DNA from: Candidatus Peregrinibacteria bacterium
GTDB lineage: Bacteria; Patescibacteriota; Gracilibacteria; UM-FILTER-43-11
Direction: 5' to 3'
Length of the DNA stretch: 64,000 bases
Assembly: GCA_016699515.1 (NCBI GenBank)
Contig: CP064978.1
Coordinates: 1,240,001-1,304,000, forward strand
The notes under the pieces: generated by a model
What the model was told of the DNA's origin: nothing
The model's database searches: none
What the model saw: only the letters and a program-made list of their open reading frames with translations
Made by a program: the position numbers and the translations under genes
In this document: positions 35,418-45,800 of the stretch, piece by piece
Position numbering within the stretch: the first letter of the stretch is position 1
Layout of the letters: each line of letters begins with the position of its first letter

Positions 35418-36914
35418 TCGATATCCCCCAAAATACACCCCCATGCCGGTGGCAAGGTAGGCGAGCAAAATGAGGGTTTGGGTGGTAACGGACCCGGACA
35501 TTGGGAGATTTTCTTTAAGAATCCACACCACAAGGCCCATTAAAATTGATAGAATGAGGGTTTTGAGGGTTTTTTGAAGTGAAAGGAGGGTTTCCCCGGT
35601 TAGGCGTTCTAAAAAGCGCAATAAGAGCTTAAAATTAAGAATCGTACCCAGGGTGAATCCGAGGGCGATTCCTTCAACCCCCCAGTCGAAGGCGAACACA
35701 AGGAACAAACTGGCTGTAATGCTCACAAGCGCCCCCAGGGCGGCCGAAAGTACGGGGGTTTTGGTATCGTGATAAGCATAAAACCCGCGGGCGAGCAGGG
35801 GAATGAGCGATTGGGCGAAGAGCGAAATGAGTAACAAGCCCAACACTTGTCCGGTGAGCGCAACGTCGGATTCTGTGAATTTACCGTGGCCCAGCAAAAA
35901 CCAAATCACTTCGTAGCGCAGCACCCACAGCCCGACCGTGGCGGGGAGGATGAGAAATAGAATTTGATTCATCACGCGGCGGATTTCGGCGGCAAAGGCT
36001 TTGGGAGTGGGTTCGGCGGCGAGCTCGGCCAAGGTGGCGAACGACGTGATGGCCAGCGACAGGCCAATCATTCCCAGCGGTAGGGCTTGAAGATTATCGG
36101 CTAAGTAGAATACGGTGATCGATCCCGTGGCCAAAAAACTGGCGATGGCCGTGTTGACGATCAGCATCAGCTGGTTGAGCGATAGACCAACCACCCGTGG
36201 ACCCATGAGCTTAAAGGCCTTGCGTACGTCGGAACGGTTGGCGCCGAGCATCCAATAATGCCGGTAGCGGACCTGAAAAAGGGCGGGCAGCTGAACGATC
36301 AGTTGCAACGCGGCCCCCAAAACGACCCCCCAGGTAACCCCGATCACGCCGTTTTCCGGGGACCAATACAAAACCCCGGCGATGATCCCCACATTGTAAA
36401 ATAGCGGAGCGAGCGAGCGAAAAAAGAAGGTTTTAAAGCTATCCTGAATGCTGATGAGCACGGAGGCGATGGCAAAGAGCATGGGCGAAAGCAGCATGAT
36501 GCGCATGAGTTGCACGGTGAGCTCGAGCTGATCGGCACTGAATCCCCCGGCGATCAGCGGGGCCAGCCACGGAGCTAAAAGGTATAAAACTCCCGCTAAA
36601 ATCCCCACGCCAACCAGCATGAGGTGCAGCATGCTGCTGGCGAACTTCCAGGCGTCGGCGAGCGCGCCGTCTTTTTTGTATTGGGTGAATAGAGGAATAA
36701 ACGCGGCCGAAATGGTACCGAGGACAAGCAAATTGTAGATGAGATCGGGTACGCGAAAGGCGGCATAATACACATCCAAATCAAACAGACCGGTTCCCAG
36801 CGTTGCGCCAAACGTTTTGGCTAAAAGATGATCGCGAAGTAACCCCAATGCTCGGCTGAGCAAAGCCGAAACAGCCAAGAGCGCCGCCGGAGGAAATAGT
36901 TTTTTAAGTGACAT
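35400..36914 (-). CDS. murJ: Lipid II flippase MurJ
   Basis: About 504 residues with 12-14 transmembrane helices; moves lipid II across the membrane for wall synthesis. Family marks: ALLAVSALLSRALGLLRDHLLA near the N-terminus, DVYYAAFRVPDLIYNLLVLGTISAAFIPLF, GVLLISLFAQSLIPLLARGFYAYHDTKTP (shown here from the conserved C-half) and the charged residues typical of MurJ. ATG 36914 (MSLKKLF) is preferred; in-frame ATGs at 36923 and 36938 add a few residues. On this strand TACAAT ends seven bases before ATG 36914, so the mRNA could be leaderless. The frame is intact. It converges with the small acidic ORF. Confidence 0.92.
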   Translation of the reverse strand: MSLKKLFPPAALLAVSALLSRALGLLRDHLLAKTFGATLGTGLFDLDVYYAAFRVPDLIYNLLVLGTISAAFIPLFTQYKKDGALADAWKFASSMLHLMLVGVGILAGVLYLLAPWLAPLIAGGFSADQLELTVQLMRIMLLSPMLFAIASVLISIQDSFKTFFFRSLAPLFYNVGIIAGVLYWSPENGVIGVTWGVVLGAALQLIVQLPALFQVRYRHYWMLGANRSDVRKAFKLMGPRVVGLSLNQLMLIVNTAIASFLATGSITVFYLADNLQALPLGMIGLSLAITSFATLAELAAEPTPKAFAAEIRRVMNQILFLILPATVGLWVLRYEVIWFLLGHGKFTESDVALTGQVLGLLLISLFAQSLIPLLARGFYAYHDTKTPVLSAALGALVSITASLFLVFAFDWGVEGIALGFTLGTILNFKLLLRFLERLTGETLLSLQKTLKTLILSILMGLVVWILKENLPMSGSVTTQTLILLAYLATGMGVYFGGYRLLSRT

Positions 36915-36941
36915 CGCAGGCATTGTAGCGGATCCCATGCC

Positions 36942-36980
36942 AGAAGGCGAGATTGGCCCCGCCTGAGGCGGGCGCCTTCT
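36942..36980. repeat. Hairpin of the CCCGCC/GGCGGG family (E)
   Basis: Outer arms AGAAGGCG/CGCCTTCT and inner arms GCCCCGCC/GGCGGGC around TGA. It lies just upstream of murJ. Outer words are shared with the palindrome at 34977. Confidence 0.65.
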
Positions 36981-37034
36981 CTGGACATGTATTCACAAAT
37001 TTGTTATCGTGTAGCCAAATAAAAAATAAATATT

Positions 37035-37283
37035 ATGCTTTCATTTTATCAAACCCCGTTGGACGTTCTTTATTTGGTACTGACCATTGGATTCGGTACT
37101 TTGGTGGTTTTTTTGGCGGTGGCGCTTTTTCATGTGATTGGAATTTTAAAAAATGTGAATCGAGTGAGTGAAAAGGCCAAGGATACGGTTGATTTGATCA
37201 ATCACTATCTGTGGCAACCCATTAAAATTTTGTTGATGATTTTAGAAAAAACCAAAGGCTTTCGAGAAAAAAGTAAAAAATAA
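37035..37283 (+). CDS. Small single-helix membrane protein, unknown function
   Basis: 82-residue protein with one long hydrophobic helix (residues about 11-38, VLYLVLTIGFGTLVVFLAVALF), then an amphipathic helix and a lysine-rich end (EKTKGFREKSKK). It resembles the short DUF948-like or phage-holin-like membrane proteins often seen in CPR genomes, but no firm family was recognised. ATG 37035 is about 110 bases before the rel promoter region ends the gap. The layout suggests it faces outside with its N-terminus, with the charged C-terminus in the cytoplasm. Coding is supported by the regular hydrophobic pattern. Confidence 0.6.
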   Translation: MLSFYQTPLDVLYLVLTIGFGTLVVFLAVALFHVIGILKNVNRVSEKAKDTVDLINHYLWQPIKILLMILEKTKGFREKSKK

Positions 37284-37344
37284 TTGCAGCTCAACGACGT
37301 GAAGATCACGCCCTCGCTCCCACGAATATCGATCTAATTGCTAT

Positions 37345-37372
37345 TTGGGTTTTGAGCGCGCCATGGTAGAAT
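37345..37372 (+). promoter_or_regulatory. Possible promoter of rel
   Basis: TTGGGT (37345-37350), 16 bases, TAGAAT (37367-37372), 19 bases before ATG 37392. Confidence 0.4.
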
Positions 37373-37391
37373 GGGTAGATAAATCATACGT

Positions 37392-39542
37392 ATGAATCAG
37401 GAAACTGTTATCAACGGGATTATTCGGAAGGCGAAGACCTATTTGCCGCATTTAAACGAAAAAGGATTTATCGGGCCTATGAGATTGCCAATGAGGCGCA
37501 CGCAGGCCAGTTTCGCGAATCGGGAGAACCGTACATCACTCATCCCCTGGCGGTGACTGAAATTCTTTTGGACCTAAAGCCGGATGAAGATTCGATCGTT
37601 ACCAGTTTGCTGCACGACGTGCTAGAGGATACCGATATTCCCTTGGAAAGGCTGACCGATGAGTTTGGTGAAAAGATCACCCCCCTTTTGAAGGGGCTTG
37701 AAAAATTGGGAAAGGTGCATTACAGCGGACGTGATCGGCAAATTGAAAATTTGCGTAAAATGTTTATGGCCATGGCCAAAGACCTGCGGGTGATTTTGAT
37801 CAAACTGGCTGACCGTTTGCACAATATGCGCACGTTGGGCTCCTTAAAAAAAGAGGAAAAAAAGGCGCGCGTCGCCCAAGAAACCCTGGAAATTTATTCG
37901 CCGATCGCCGCTCGGTTGGGTATTTATAAAATTAAGGACGAGATGGACGAAATCGGCTTTCAGTACGTTTTTCCTAAAGAATTTGAACGGATTCAAGAGG
38001 AGCTGAAGGAGCTTACCGGCGAACAGGAGAATATCATTCGTAAAGCCAAACATAAGCTGTTGGGGGCTTTAAAAAAAGAGGGGATCGAGGCTTCGATTGC
38101 CGGCCGGGTGAAAAGTAGTTTTAGTATCCACAAAAAACTGAAAAATAAGGGTAAAAATTACGTGTCGGAACTGTATGATATTTTTGCGTTACGCATTCTG
38201 GTGCCCAACGAAGCCGATTGTTATCGTACTTTGGGAGTGATTCATAAGCTGTGGACCCCCGTGCCGCGACGTTTTAAAGACTATATTGCCGTTTCGAAGG
38301 CGAACGGATATCAAAGCCTGCATACAACCCTGATCGGCCTTTCTGACAGCGGCGGGCACCCCATGGAAGTTCAGATTCGGACCGAAGATATGAATCGAGT
38401 GGCTGAGTTCGGGGTGGCCGCTCACTGGAGCTATAAAGAAGGCTATGCCTTGGAACAGGAGAAGAAATTGGAGTGGATCAAAAATTTGGTGGAGTTGCAT
38501 GAGAATCTGAAAAACAATAATGAGGTTATTGAAACGTTGAATGTGGACGTATTTCACGATCGTATTTTTGTGCTTACTCCCGACGGAGATGTTTATGATC
38601 TTCCGCAAAAGGCGACCCCGGTCGATTTTGCTTACTCTGTCCACACGCAAGTGGGGCATTGCTGCAAGGGTGCCAAGGTAAACGGTAAAATTGTGCCCTT
38701 GGACTATGAGTTGAAAAATGGACAGATTGTCGAAATTATCACCAGCAATCAGGAGAATCCAAACCGTTATTGGCTTTCTTTTGCCGTTACTAACCACGCC
38801 ATCACCCGCATTAAACAATGGTTTAACAGCCAAGATCACGACAAGTTGTTTGCGATGGGAAAAGAGCAGCTCAATAAAACCCTACGCCAGCTGAATCAGC
38901 CTCTTTTAGACCAAAATTACACGCTCTTTTAAAAACTATTTGGGCGAAAAACTTTCTGTTAAAGAGCGTGAGCAGTTGATTGAACGAGTGGGCAATGGAT
39001 CTTTGCAGGCCGTGGATGTTATTAAAAAGGTGTTGTCGGTGAATCAGTTGATGAAACATGCCGTGCAAGAAAATAAAGTTCGGGCGGTTTTGAACGAAAG
39101 TGTGCACCTTGAAAAACCCGATATTCTGATTACCGGGGAAAAAGGGTATAAAACTCAACTGGCCTCGTGCTGCGCGCCCGCTCCAACGGTGCCGATTATT
39201 GGATACATTACGCGTGGGCGGGGAGTGACGATTCATAAAAAAGCATGCCGCGTGCTAAAAGGCTTGGAAGAAAAACGGCTGATTCGCGCCAATTGGAGCA
39301 CTGAGAAGGTGCCTCATTATGATGTAATGCTCAAAATTGAGCGGCAGTCGCGTATTGGCTTGTTAAGAGATGTGGCGGATGTGTTTGCGCGGCTTTCGCT
39401 TTCGATCAGCGACATGAGCAATAGCACCAAAGATTCTTTTATGCTCATTGGCACCAGTTTGGATAGTGTCGATACGCTTACCACCCTCATCACTCATCTG
39501 GAGCAGGTGGAAGGAGTGAATGAGGTGAGCGAAATGAGTTAA
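37392..39542 (+). CDS. rel: Bifunctional (p)ppGpp synthetase/hydrolase Rel (two frameshifts)
   Basis: Makes and degrades the alarmone (p)ppGpp, the stringent-response signal. The start at ATG 37392 opens in frame +3; homology moves to +2 at GAAAAAGG (37458-37465), where a sixth A gives EKRIYRAYEIANEAHAGQF. The hydrolase domain keeps its HD motif (LLHDVLEDTDIPL), the synthetase domain keeps DIFALRILVPNEADCYR and SKANGYQSLHTTL. TGS (DVFHDRIFVLTPDGDVYDLP) follows. A second shift at CTTTTAAAAAC (38928-38938), one T too many, leads to frame +3 and the C-terminal ACT domain (YDVMLKIERQSRIGLLRDV). The joined length, about 716 residues, is normal. Both activities look intact if the shifts are sequence errors. 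Confidence 0.92.
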
Positions 39543-39543
39543 T

Positions 39544-39574
39544 AAAAAACGAATGACTGTGTCATTCGTTTTTT
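39544..39574. terminator. Bidirectional terminator between rel and tig
   Basis: AAAAAACGAATGAC and GTCATTCGTTTTTT around TGT: a perfect 14-bp stem with A and T runs on each side, so it can end transcripts from both directions. Confidence 0.92.
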
Positions 39575-39592
39575 AAATTCAAGAGAGTGCTG

Positions 39593-40876
39593 TTACTGCG
39601 TTAGCATTGCCATCAGTTGATCGACCATCATTACCCGGCGCAGCTGATCGGCGTTTTTGGGGTCTGCATAGTATTGATCGATCGCCTCTTTGGCGTTGGG
39701 GAATTTTTCGATTTCTTCTTTTATCCGTTCTTGCAGTGCATCGTCACTCACGGTGATCGCTTCGGCTTGAATGATTTCTTGGATGCCCAAGCGAGCTTTT
39801 AGGCGATTTTCGGCACTGGGTCGCAATTCATTTCGCACGTCGTCATTGGATTTTTTAAGATGCAATAAATAATCACTCCACTGTAGCCCCTGGCGTTCCA
39901 CTTGTTTTTTTCGGTCATCGATCATCAAATCGACTTCTTGGTTGATCAAAACCGGTGGTAATTCCACCTCGGTGATTTTGACGATTTCTTGAACAATATT
40001 TTCTTGATGCTCATTTTCTGTGCGGGTTTCGACTTCTTTTTTCAGATCATTTGCTACGCTTTCACGAAACGCATCCACCGACTGCTTTTGCCCGGTAATT
40101 TGTTCAATCATATTTTCGTCGAGCGTTTGAGGCTCTTTTTCTTCCAATCGATTGAGCTTGATTTTAAATTCAACGGTTTTTCCTTGCATCTCTTTAGCGT
40201 GATAATCGGCAGGGAACGTGATTTTAAAGCTTTTTTCTTCTTCTACTTTAAGCCCGACCACTTCGGCTTCGAATCCCGGAATCATGGTATTGGAACCCAA
40301 AATAACCGGATGATTTTTGCTGGACGTATTGGGGATCATCTCTCCTTTTTCGTCGAACCCGTCGAACTTTAGCTCGGCCCGATCACCCATTTTTGCTGCG
40401 CGCTCAACATCTTTCCAGGTGGCAAATCGCTGCATAACCAATTCAATTTTTTCGTCTACCTGTTTATCGTCGACGGCGATTTCAGCCTTTTTGACTTTAA
40501 TTTTTTTGTAATCGCCCATTTTGGCAGTGGGCATGACACTTACTTTCGCTACATATACGAACGATTCTTCGTCGGTTTCGGGGGTGTTTTTTACCTCGAT
40601 GGCCGGTGGCTCCAGCACCGACAAATGATGCTCCATGACCGCTTTGGGATAGGTGGCGATGAATGCCTGCTCCAGCGTTTCGTTTTTGATGGCCTGTGGG
40701 CTGATTTTTTCACGCAAAATCGCCTCGGGAACGTGCCCCACTCGGAATCCGTCCACTTTGGCGTTCTTGCGTATTTCCTCCATAGCCTTTTGTTCGCATG
40801 ATTTAAAAAGGGTGTGGGGCACTGTAATGGTCATTTCGACTTGAGAATTCGGTAGGTTTTTTAGTTCAACGTTCAT
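39593..40876 (-). CDS. tig: Trigger factor
   Basis: 427-residue ribosome-bound chaperone with peptidyl-prolyl isomerase activity that shelters new proteins. N-terminal ribosome-binding domain (residues 1-115, including FRVGHVPEAILREKISPQA), then an FKBP domain (AELKFDGFDEKGEMIP, ILGSNTMIPGFEAEVVGLK, FPADYHAKEMQGKTVEFKIK) and a helical C-terminal domain ending MVDQLMAMLTQ. The start is ATG 40876 (MNVELKNLPNSQVEMTI); the TTG at 40885 is possible but less good. The frame is intact. It shares a terminator with rel. With so many exported proteins here, a chaperone of nascent chains fits. Confidence 0.95.
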   Translation of the reverse strand: MNVELKNLPNSQVEMTITVPHTLFKSCEQKAMEEIRKNAKVDGFRVGHVPEAILREKISPQAIKNETLEQAFIATYPKAVMEHHLSVLEPPAIEVKNTPETDEESFVYVAKVSVMPTAKMGDYKKIKVKKAEIAVDDKQVDEKIELVMQRFATWKDVERAAKMGDRAELKFDGFDEKGEMIPNTSSKNHPVILGSNTMIPGFEAEVVGLKVEEEKSFKITFPADYHAKEMQGKTVEFKIKLNRLEEKEPQTLDENMIEQITGQKQSVDAFRESVANDLKKEVETRTENEHQENIVQEIVKITEVELPPVLINQEVDLMIDDRKKQVERQGLQWSDYLLHLKKSNDDVRNELRPSAENRLKARLGIQEIIQAEAITVSDDALQERIKEEIEKFPNAKEAIDQYYADPKNADQLRRVMMVDQLMAMLTQ

Positions 40877-40959
40877 GGAAAACAAAATTAGAGTTATTAA
40901 AATAGTGAATTGGTTTCAGTCGAGCTATTTGGACTGACGTAGTGTGCTAAGCAATTGTT

Positions 40960-41466
40960 CTAAACGAGGATCGGTTCCTCCGCCATTTTTTGCCATTCAG
41001 TCACGTAGAATTCGGCTTTTTTAAGGTCGCGTTTTTGTTCAGCGTACACCCATGCAACCTGGTTGTAATATTTGGTTGAGTGGAACATTTCTACCACATT
41101 CAAATATTGTGCAATGGCTTTGTCGGCCAATTGGGCTTGTTGATATACGTTGGCCAAATTCACCTCAATCGCTTCGGAACGGGGATAGATTTTACGGGCT
41201 TCTTCGTACGTTTTGGCCGCTTTCTTTAGATTTCCCAAGCTCTCATAGGCTCGTGCAATTTCGATCCAGTAAAACAAGGCCTCTTCGGTGTCCTCGCTGA
41301 TTCCCTCTAGGGCGCCGCTTTCGAGTGTGGTGCGGTTGGTGATAATTTGCTTTTCTAGCGCTGTTTTTTCTTCTGGGGTTAAATTGACCGGTTTTTGCCA
41401 TTCTGCGTTACAGGCCGTTAATAACATCAGCGCAACGAGCGCTATGAGGATGGATCGGATTTTCAT
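40960..41466 (-). CDS. TPR-repeat lipoprotein
   Basis: 168-residue lipoprotein: signal KIRSILIALVALMLLTAC with lipobox LTAC. The mature part contains two to three tetratricopeptide repeats (WIEIARAYESLGNLKKAAKTY, EVNLANVYQQAQLADKAIAQ, QVAWVYAEQKRDLKKAEFY), which form a helical scaffold for protein contacts on the outer face of the membrane. No enzyme motif is present. It sits between tig and a secreted protein on the same strand, about 80 bases from each. The partner protein cannot be guessed from the sequence. Confidence 0.82.
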   Translation of the reverse strand: MKIRSILIALVALMLLTACNAEWQKPVNLTPEEKTALEKQIITNRTTLESGALEGISEDTEEALFYWIEIARAYESLGNLKKAAKTYEEARKIYPRSEAIEVNLANVYQQAQLADKAIAQYLNVVEMFHSTKYYNQVAWVYAEQKRDLKKAEFYVTEWQKMAEEPILV

Positions 41467-41549
41467 TTTCTGGTTCAGTTAAAAATTAGAGGAGATAAGT
41501 GAGGACGAACTTATGTTGATTAGGGGCCCGTAGATTAGCATTCTGCTGG

Positions 41550-42752
41550 CTACTTATCAAGAAAATACTGTACTCGATCTATGCCTTGACTGAGCGCGGG
41601 ACATATTTTTGCCAAACGCATGCTTTCAATACAGCCGCTCTGACGCGTTTTAATCATAAAGGGGATCTTATATGCCAATAATTTTAATTCGCGCTCAGAA
41701 AGGGCGTTATTTGCGTTCTGTTGACCCAGCTGTTGTTCCAAATACGCGACGTGCACCTTGGACGCCAAGCAGTCGTCTTTGAGTGCTGATTCGCCCTGAC
41801 ATTTAATGGCCTTACGGATGGAATGATAATTGAGCTCAAGCAACATTTTGCTTCTTTCTTCCTCGGAAAGGGTGGGAGCGGCTGGATCGGGAGTTTCGGT
41901 GGGTTCTGTGGGAGTCGTGGGCTCTTCGGGGAGCGTAGGCTCTGTGGGCTCTTCATTTTGACCTTGATCCATTTGCGTTAGATCAACCACTACCGACACC
42001 ACTTCACTCTGGTTGCGAATGTCGTTGGTAATGAGTTGATAGGTGATTGTTTTGGCTCCTGTGGGGATGTTTTGATCGGTGTAGGTGGTTAATAGCCGAT
42101 TGTTCAATAGAACCTCCGGATTGGTCTGCTGGTCAACCAGCCTTTGCAACTTTACTCCGGCCAAATCCCAATCGGGAGGATTCTTCCAGGTGAGTTCAAC
42201 CTTTGTGTGGTCCGCGGATACGGTGGCCACGGCTTCGTACACTGGGTACGGTGGCACCAAATCGGTGGTTTGCGCCTCTTTTACTTTATAACCATTGATG
42301 TCAACGGACTCGAGTGCACCATCGCCATTTAAGTCCATTCCCAAATACCGATACCCGAATGCATCTTCATAGGTACGCATTTCTAGACCAACGATGTTCA
42401 TTTCGTCCCCCGCTTCAAAGGCGGCCAAAACCGGCAAGGTTATCACCGTGAGATCTTCGGAGTAGGATGGGATGATTTGACTGTCGACGTAGCCTTTTTC
42501 TACCGCCGATCCCGACACGGCCAGCGTTGCCACTCGGTTCCACAAGATTTCGTCGTTTCCGTCTTGGGGGATGAGCAAGCGCACACCATATTCGGGCTTT
42601 ATTTCGTTGGCGGCCGTGGCCCGGATAGTGACCATGGGCAACATTCCAATGCGATTCTGATCAAAAATAGACGAGTCGATTGAATTCAAGTTCGCCGCGT
42701 GCGCCGCAGGCATTCCCACAAGCATCAACAAGGCAACGATCAGTTTTTTCAT
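41550..42752 (-). CDS. Secreted protein with FnIII-like domain and Ca-binding loop
   Basis: 400-residue exported protein: signal KKLIVALLMLVGMPAAHA cut near ANLNS. The N-terminal half is a cohesin-like or beta domain that includes a dockerin/EF-hand-like loop DLNGDGALESVDINGYK. A fibronectin-III-like domain follows (KVELTWKNPPDWDLAGVKLQR, then TITYQLITNDIRNQSE), then a Pro-Thr-Glu linker (TLPEEPTTPTEPTETPDP) and a helical C-terminus with several cysteines. The FnIII part resembles that of the LPQTG protein at 60557. No catalytic motif is visible. It lies downstream of the large S-layer-type gene, beyond that gene's terminator, so it is probably transcribed separately. Confidence 0.8.
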   Translation of the reverse strand: MKKLIVALLMLVGMPAAHAANLNSIDSSIFDQNRIGMLPMVTIRATAANEIKPEYGVRLLIPQDGNDEILWNRVATLAVSGSAVEKGYVDSQIIPSYSEDLTVITLPVLAAFEAGDEMNIVGLEMRTYEDAFGYRYLGMDLNGDGALESVDINGYKVKEAQTTDLVPPYPVYEAVATVSADHTKVELTWKNPPDWDLAGVKLQRLVDQQTNPEVLLNNRLLTTYTDQNIPTGAKTITYQLITNDIRNQSEVVSVVVDLTQMDQGQNEEPTEPTLPEEPTTPTEPTETPDPAAPTLSEEERSKMLLELNYHSIRKAIKCQGESALKDDCLASKVHVAYLEQQLGQQNANNALSERELKLLAYKIPFMIKTRQSGCIESMRLAKICPALSQGIDRVQYFLDK

Positions 42753-42811
42753 AATTCAAGGGTTAAGGTTGTTCCATTTTAGCATAGTTTTCTATTTTTT
42801 GGGTTTACAAA

Positions 42812-42839
42812 AAGCCCCCCGGAATACTCCGGGGGGCTT
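42812..42839 (-). terminator. Terminator of the S-layer gene
   Basis: Perfect 12-bp stem AAGCCCCCCGGA/TCCGGGGGGCTT around ATAC. Reading the minus strand, a T-run follows (CTTTTTG). Its strength fits a highly expressed gene. Confidence 0.92.
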
Positions 42840-42890
42840 AAAAATGGTCGAACTATTTTTAGTGACTTAACTCTAGTGAGTTTTCACGGC

Positions 42891-45800
42891 TTAGTTTTGT
42901 AAGCTATGAGAAACAACACCAGTTACGTTAAGTAGGTGACCGTTGGTCCAATCGAATGAACCAGAATCAGCTGTAACTGTACCAGTGGTAACAGATGGGA
43001 AGCTGTGAGCATCGGCTGATTTATCGGTCCATACGATGTTTCGGCCAGTAGCATATGCTTGGCTGAAATCAGTGGCACCGCTAAACAATGCAGCGTTTGC
43101 AACGGTTACCGCGGAAGCGTCTGTCAATGCTGTTGCAGGACAGTCGGTTACGATGCTTCCGGCAGTGGTATCTGCAGGAACCGAAGTGATTGCACAGTAC
43201 ATTACTCCGGTAGCAGTTACCAAGCGCAAGTCTTGACCTACGGTCAAGCTAGCGGCGATATCTGCATTAGTGCGGATATCAGCTGCGGTACTAGCGTAAG
43301 CAACTGCGTTCCTTTCAACAGCATTTACTACAACACCAGTAGCGTACACGCGACCGGTGTTTGCATTACCGTTGGTTCCGGTAGATAGGCTATCTACTGC
43401 GTTGTCTTCATCGGTGCTAGCCAAACGAGTAGTGATCGATTGACTGTTCGCACCACCAGATCCGGATACGTCAGCATCCAAGTAGTAAGTTTGGCTGCTG
43501 CCTTTACCGATGGTTTCATCTTGGTTGAAGCTTACTACAACGGTAGCAGAAGCTGCCATGTTGGTAGAAGTACCATTCAAGTCAGCATTTGCAGTCCCTG
43601 GAGTGACATCGTAGATGTTCACACGGGTGCTGTTAAGTAAGGTGCTTCCACGGTAGAAACGAACGTTGCGCACATTACCTGCGCCAATGTTGGAGTTTAC
43701 CGAGAAGGTCAAACGACCCATTCCAACTGAACCGGCACTATCGGCTGCTACGGTAAGACCGTATAGGCGCTTGGTACCGTCTGAAAGAGTGGTAGAAAGA
43801 CCTTGTACTTTATCAAAGCTTGGGCGGCTAACACGAACCACGAATGCATTTACTGAATCTTGGTTCGCTACTTCGTTACCGTTATTGAAATAATCGGTAG
43901 TAGAAGAAGATTGACCACGAGCTTCGAACGTGCGGTTGTTAGAGTTGTTACCAACACCCTTGATCCCTACACGGAAGGTTTGACCTGAGATAGCTTGACC
44001 AAACAATTGCTTGCTTGAAACATCTACCCAAACGTCTACGTACGAATCGCCATCGGCAGGAACGTAGATCTTAAGACCAGACAAAGTGGTTCCACCGTTT
44101 GATAGGTTACCGGTAGTGGTTTGTTGCACTCCGTTCTTATCGGTATATGTGATTCCTACTTGTTTGATGGCACCGGTAGCAGTAGCAGAACTGAAAGCTC
44201 CACCCAATTCATCGGCAGCCCCACCGTTTACTAGGGCAGTGGTTGTAAGAGCGTCGGTCAAAATTTGATCGTTGGTAGCGTTTCCACAAACAGGAGCGCC
44301 AGGATTGAGAACGATGCCAGTGATTACATAGGCTTCGTTTCCTCCAACTACTGGAACTTGGATAGCATCACCAACAGCGAATCCGGTAGCGTCAGCCACA
44401 CAGAAATCTTGTACGGTATCAGCGCTGGAACCAGCGGCGTTATCGACGGTTGATGAACCCAAAGTGGTTTGTTCAGCACGGTTTACCAAGGTTAGCTTGT
44501 TGATTTCCCAGTCTTCATCAAGAGCATGGAAACGGTAACGAGCTACGTTTTGGTGAGTAGCACCTGCGATAATGATGTCTTCTTCTGGGTTGTTTTCAGA
44601 GAATGCCGACAAAGTACCAGAGGTGTTTACCATAATTTCTGGAGATTTGGTAAGTGCTCCGTTCAACAAGGTATTTCCGGTAGGAGTGATGGTGTTTGCA
44701 TCATCATCTTCAGCCAAAATAGAATTGCTGTCTACTGCTACGTCCAACGCGAAGTAAAGCGTTTGAGTGGCATTGTTGAGCAAGTTAGCATGAACGGTCA
44801 AAGTGCGGGTAGCGCCTTTGGTGACGTCCAGATTAAGATCATCGAAAGTGGCAGTGTAGTAACTGCTACCTGCTACGAAAGTAGCAGCAGAAGCGCTAAG
44901 CGATTTAGGACCTGAAATGATTTCGTTACCATCCATCAAGGTAAGGCTAGAAATCACGGTGTTGGCAGCAGTGTCTCCTGTGTAAGGAGCAGCGCTACCA
45001 TCCCAAGTTCCGTCATCGTCAGCGTACGCACGTACGATCAGTTTATCTACTTGGATGTTACCAGCATCACCAGCGGTGAATGAAACTCCCAAAGCAGGTA
45101 CGCTTGGCGCACCCTTAACGTAGTTTTGGCTTACTGGAGTAGAGGCCAAAGCAACGGATAGGCTGTTTTCGGCAGTGGTATGAGTTTTACCGGTCAAAAG
45201 ACCTCCGATTACATCATCGTCAGCCACATCTTCGTTGGCATTGTCGTCTTTGATGTAACCCGATTCATCTGTTGGATCAAGAGTTGAAGCAGCTGGTTTG
45301 TAATCAATTTGAACGGTTAGTTCATATCCATCTGGAATTTCTTGATCTAAATCAGCTACTACTGAAAGGTGACGAACGTCTCCACCTACCAAGTTGTAGT
45401 CTTCGGTGAAGACTTTGGTATAAGTGGTGCGTCCACCAGTGGTGGTAGGAGTACCATCACTTGCAAAAGTCATAGGACCTTGCAAAGTAGCTTCGGTATC
45501 CAAATCAACCACACGCACGTTCTTAATGAAGGTGTATGGGTTCACTTCGGCTGCAGAGCCGGTTACGGTGATGCCCGCTGGAGCGTTGGTAGTAACCAAT
45601 GTATCACCAGCAGTAGCACAAATGGCCCCGTTACCACCAACAGTGACTGCGGTAACTACCTCGTATACGGTTCCGTTGGCAGCTGAAAGCTGAACGGTGT
45701 CTCCTACGGTAAGGTTAGTCAGGCTAGCCACACAGAATTGGGCAGAAGTATTTCGGGTTACCGGGTTAGTTACCACTCGTGGAGTCAATGCGGTGCTGGC

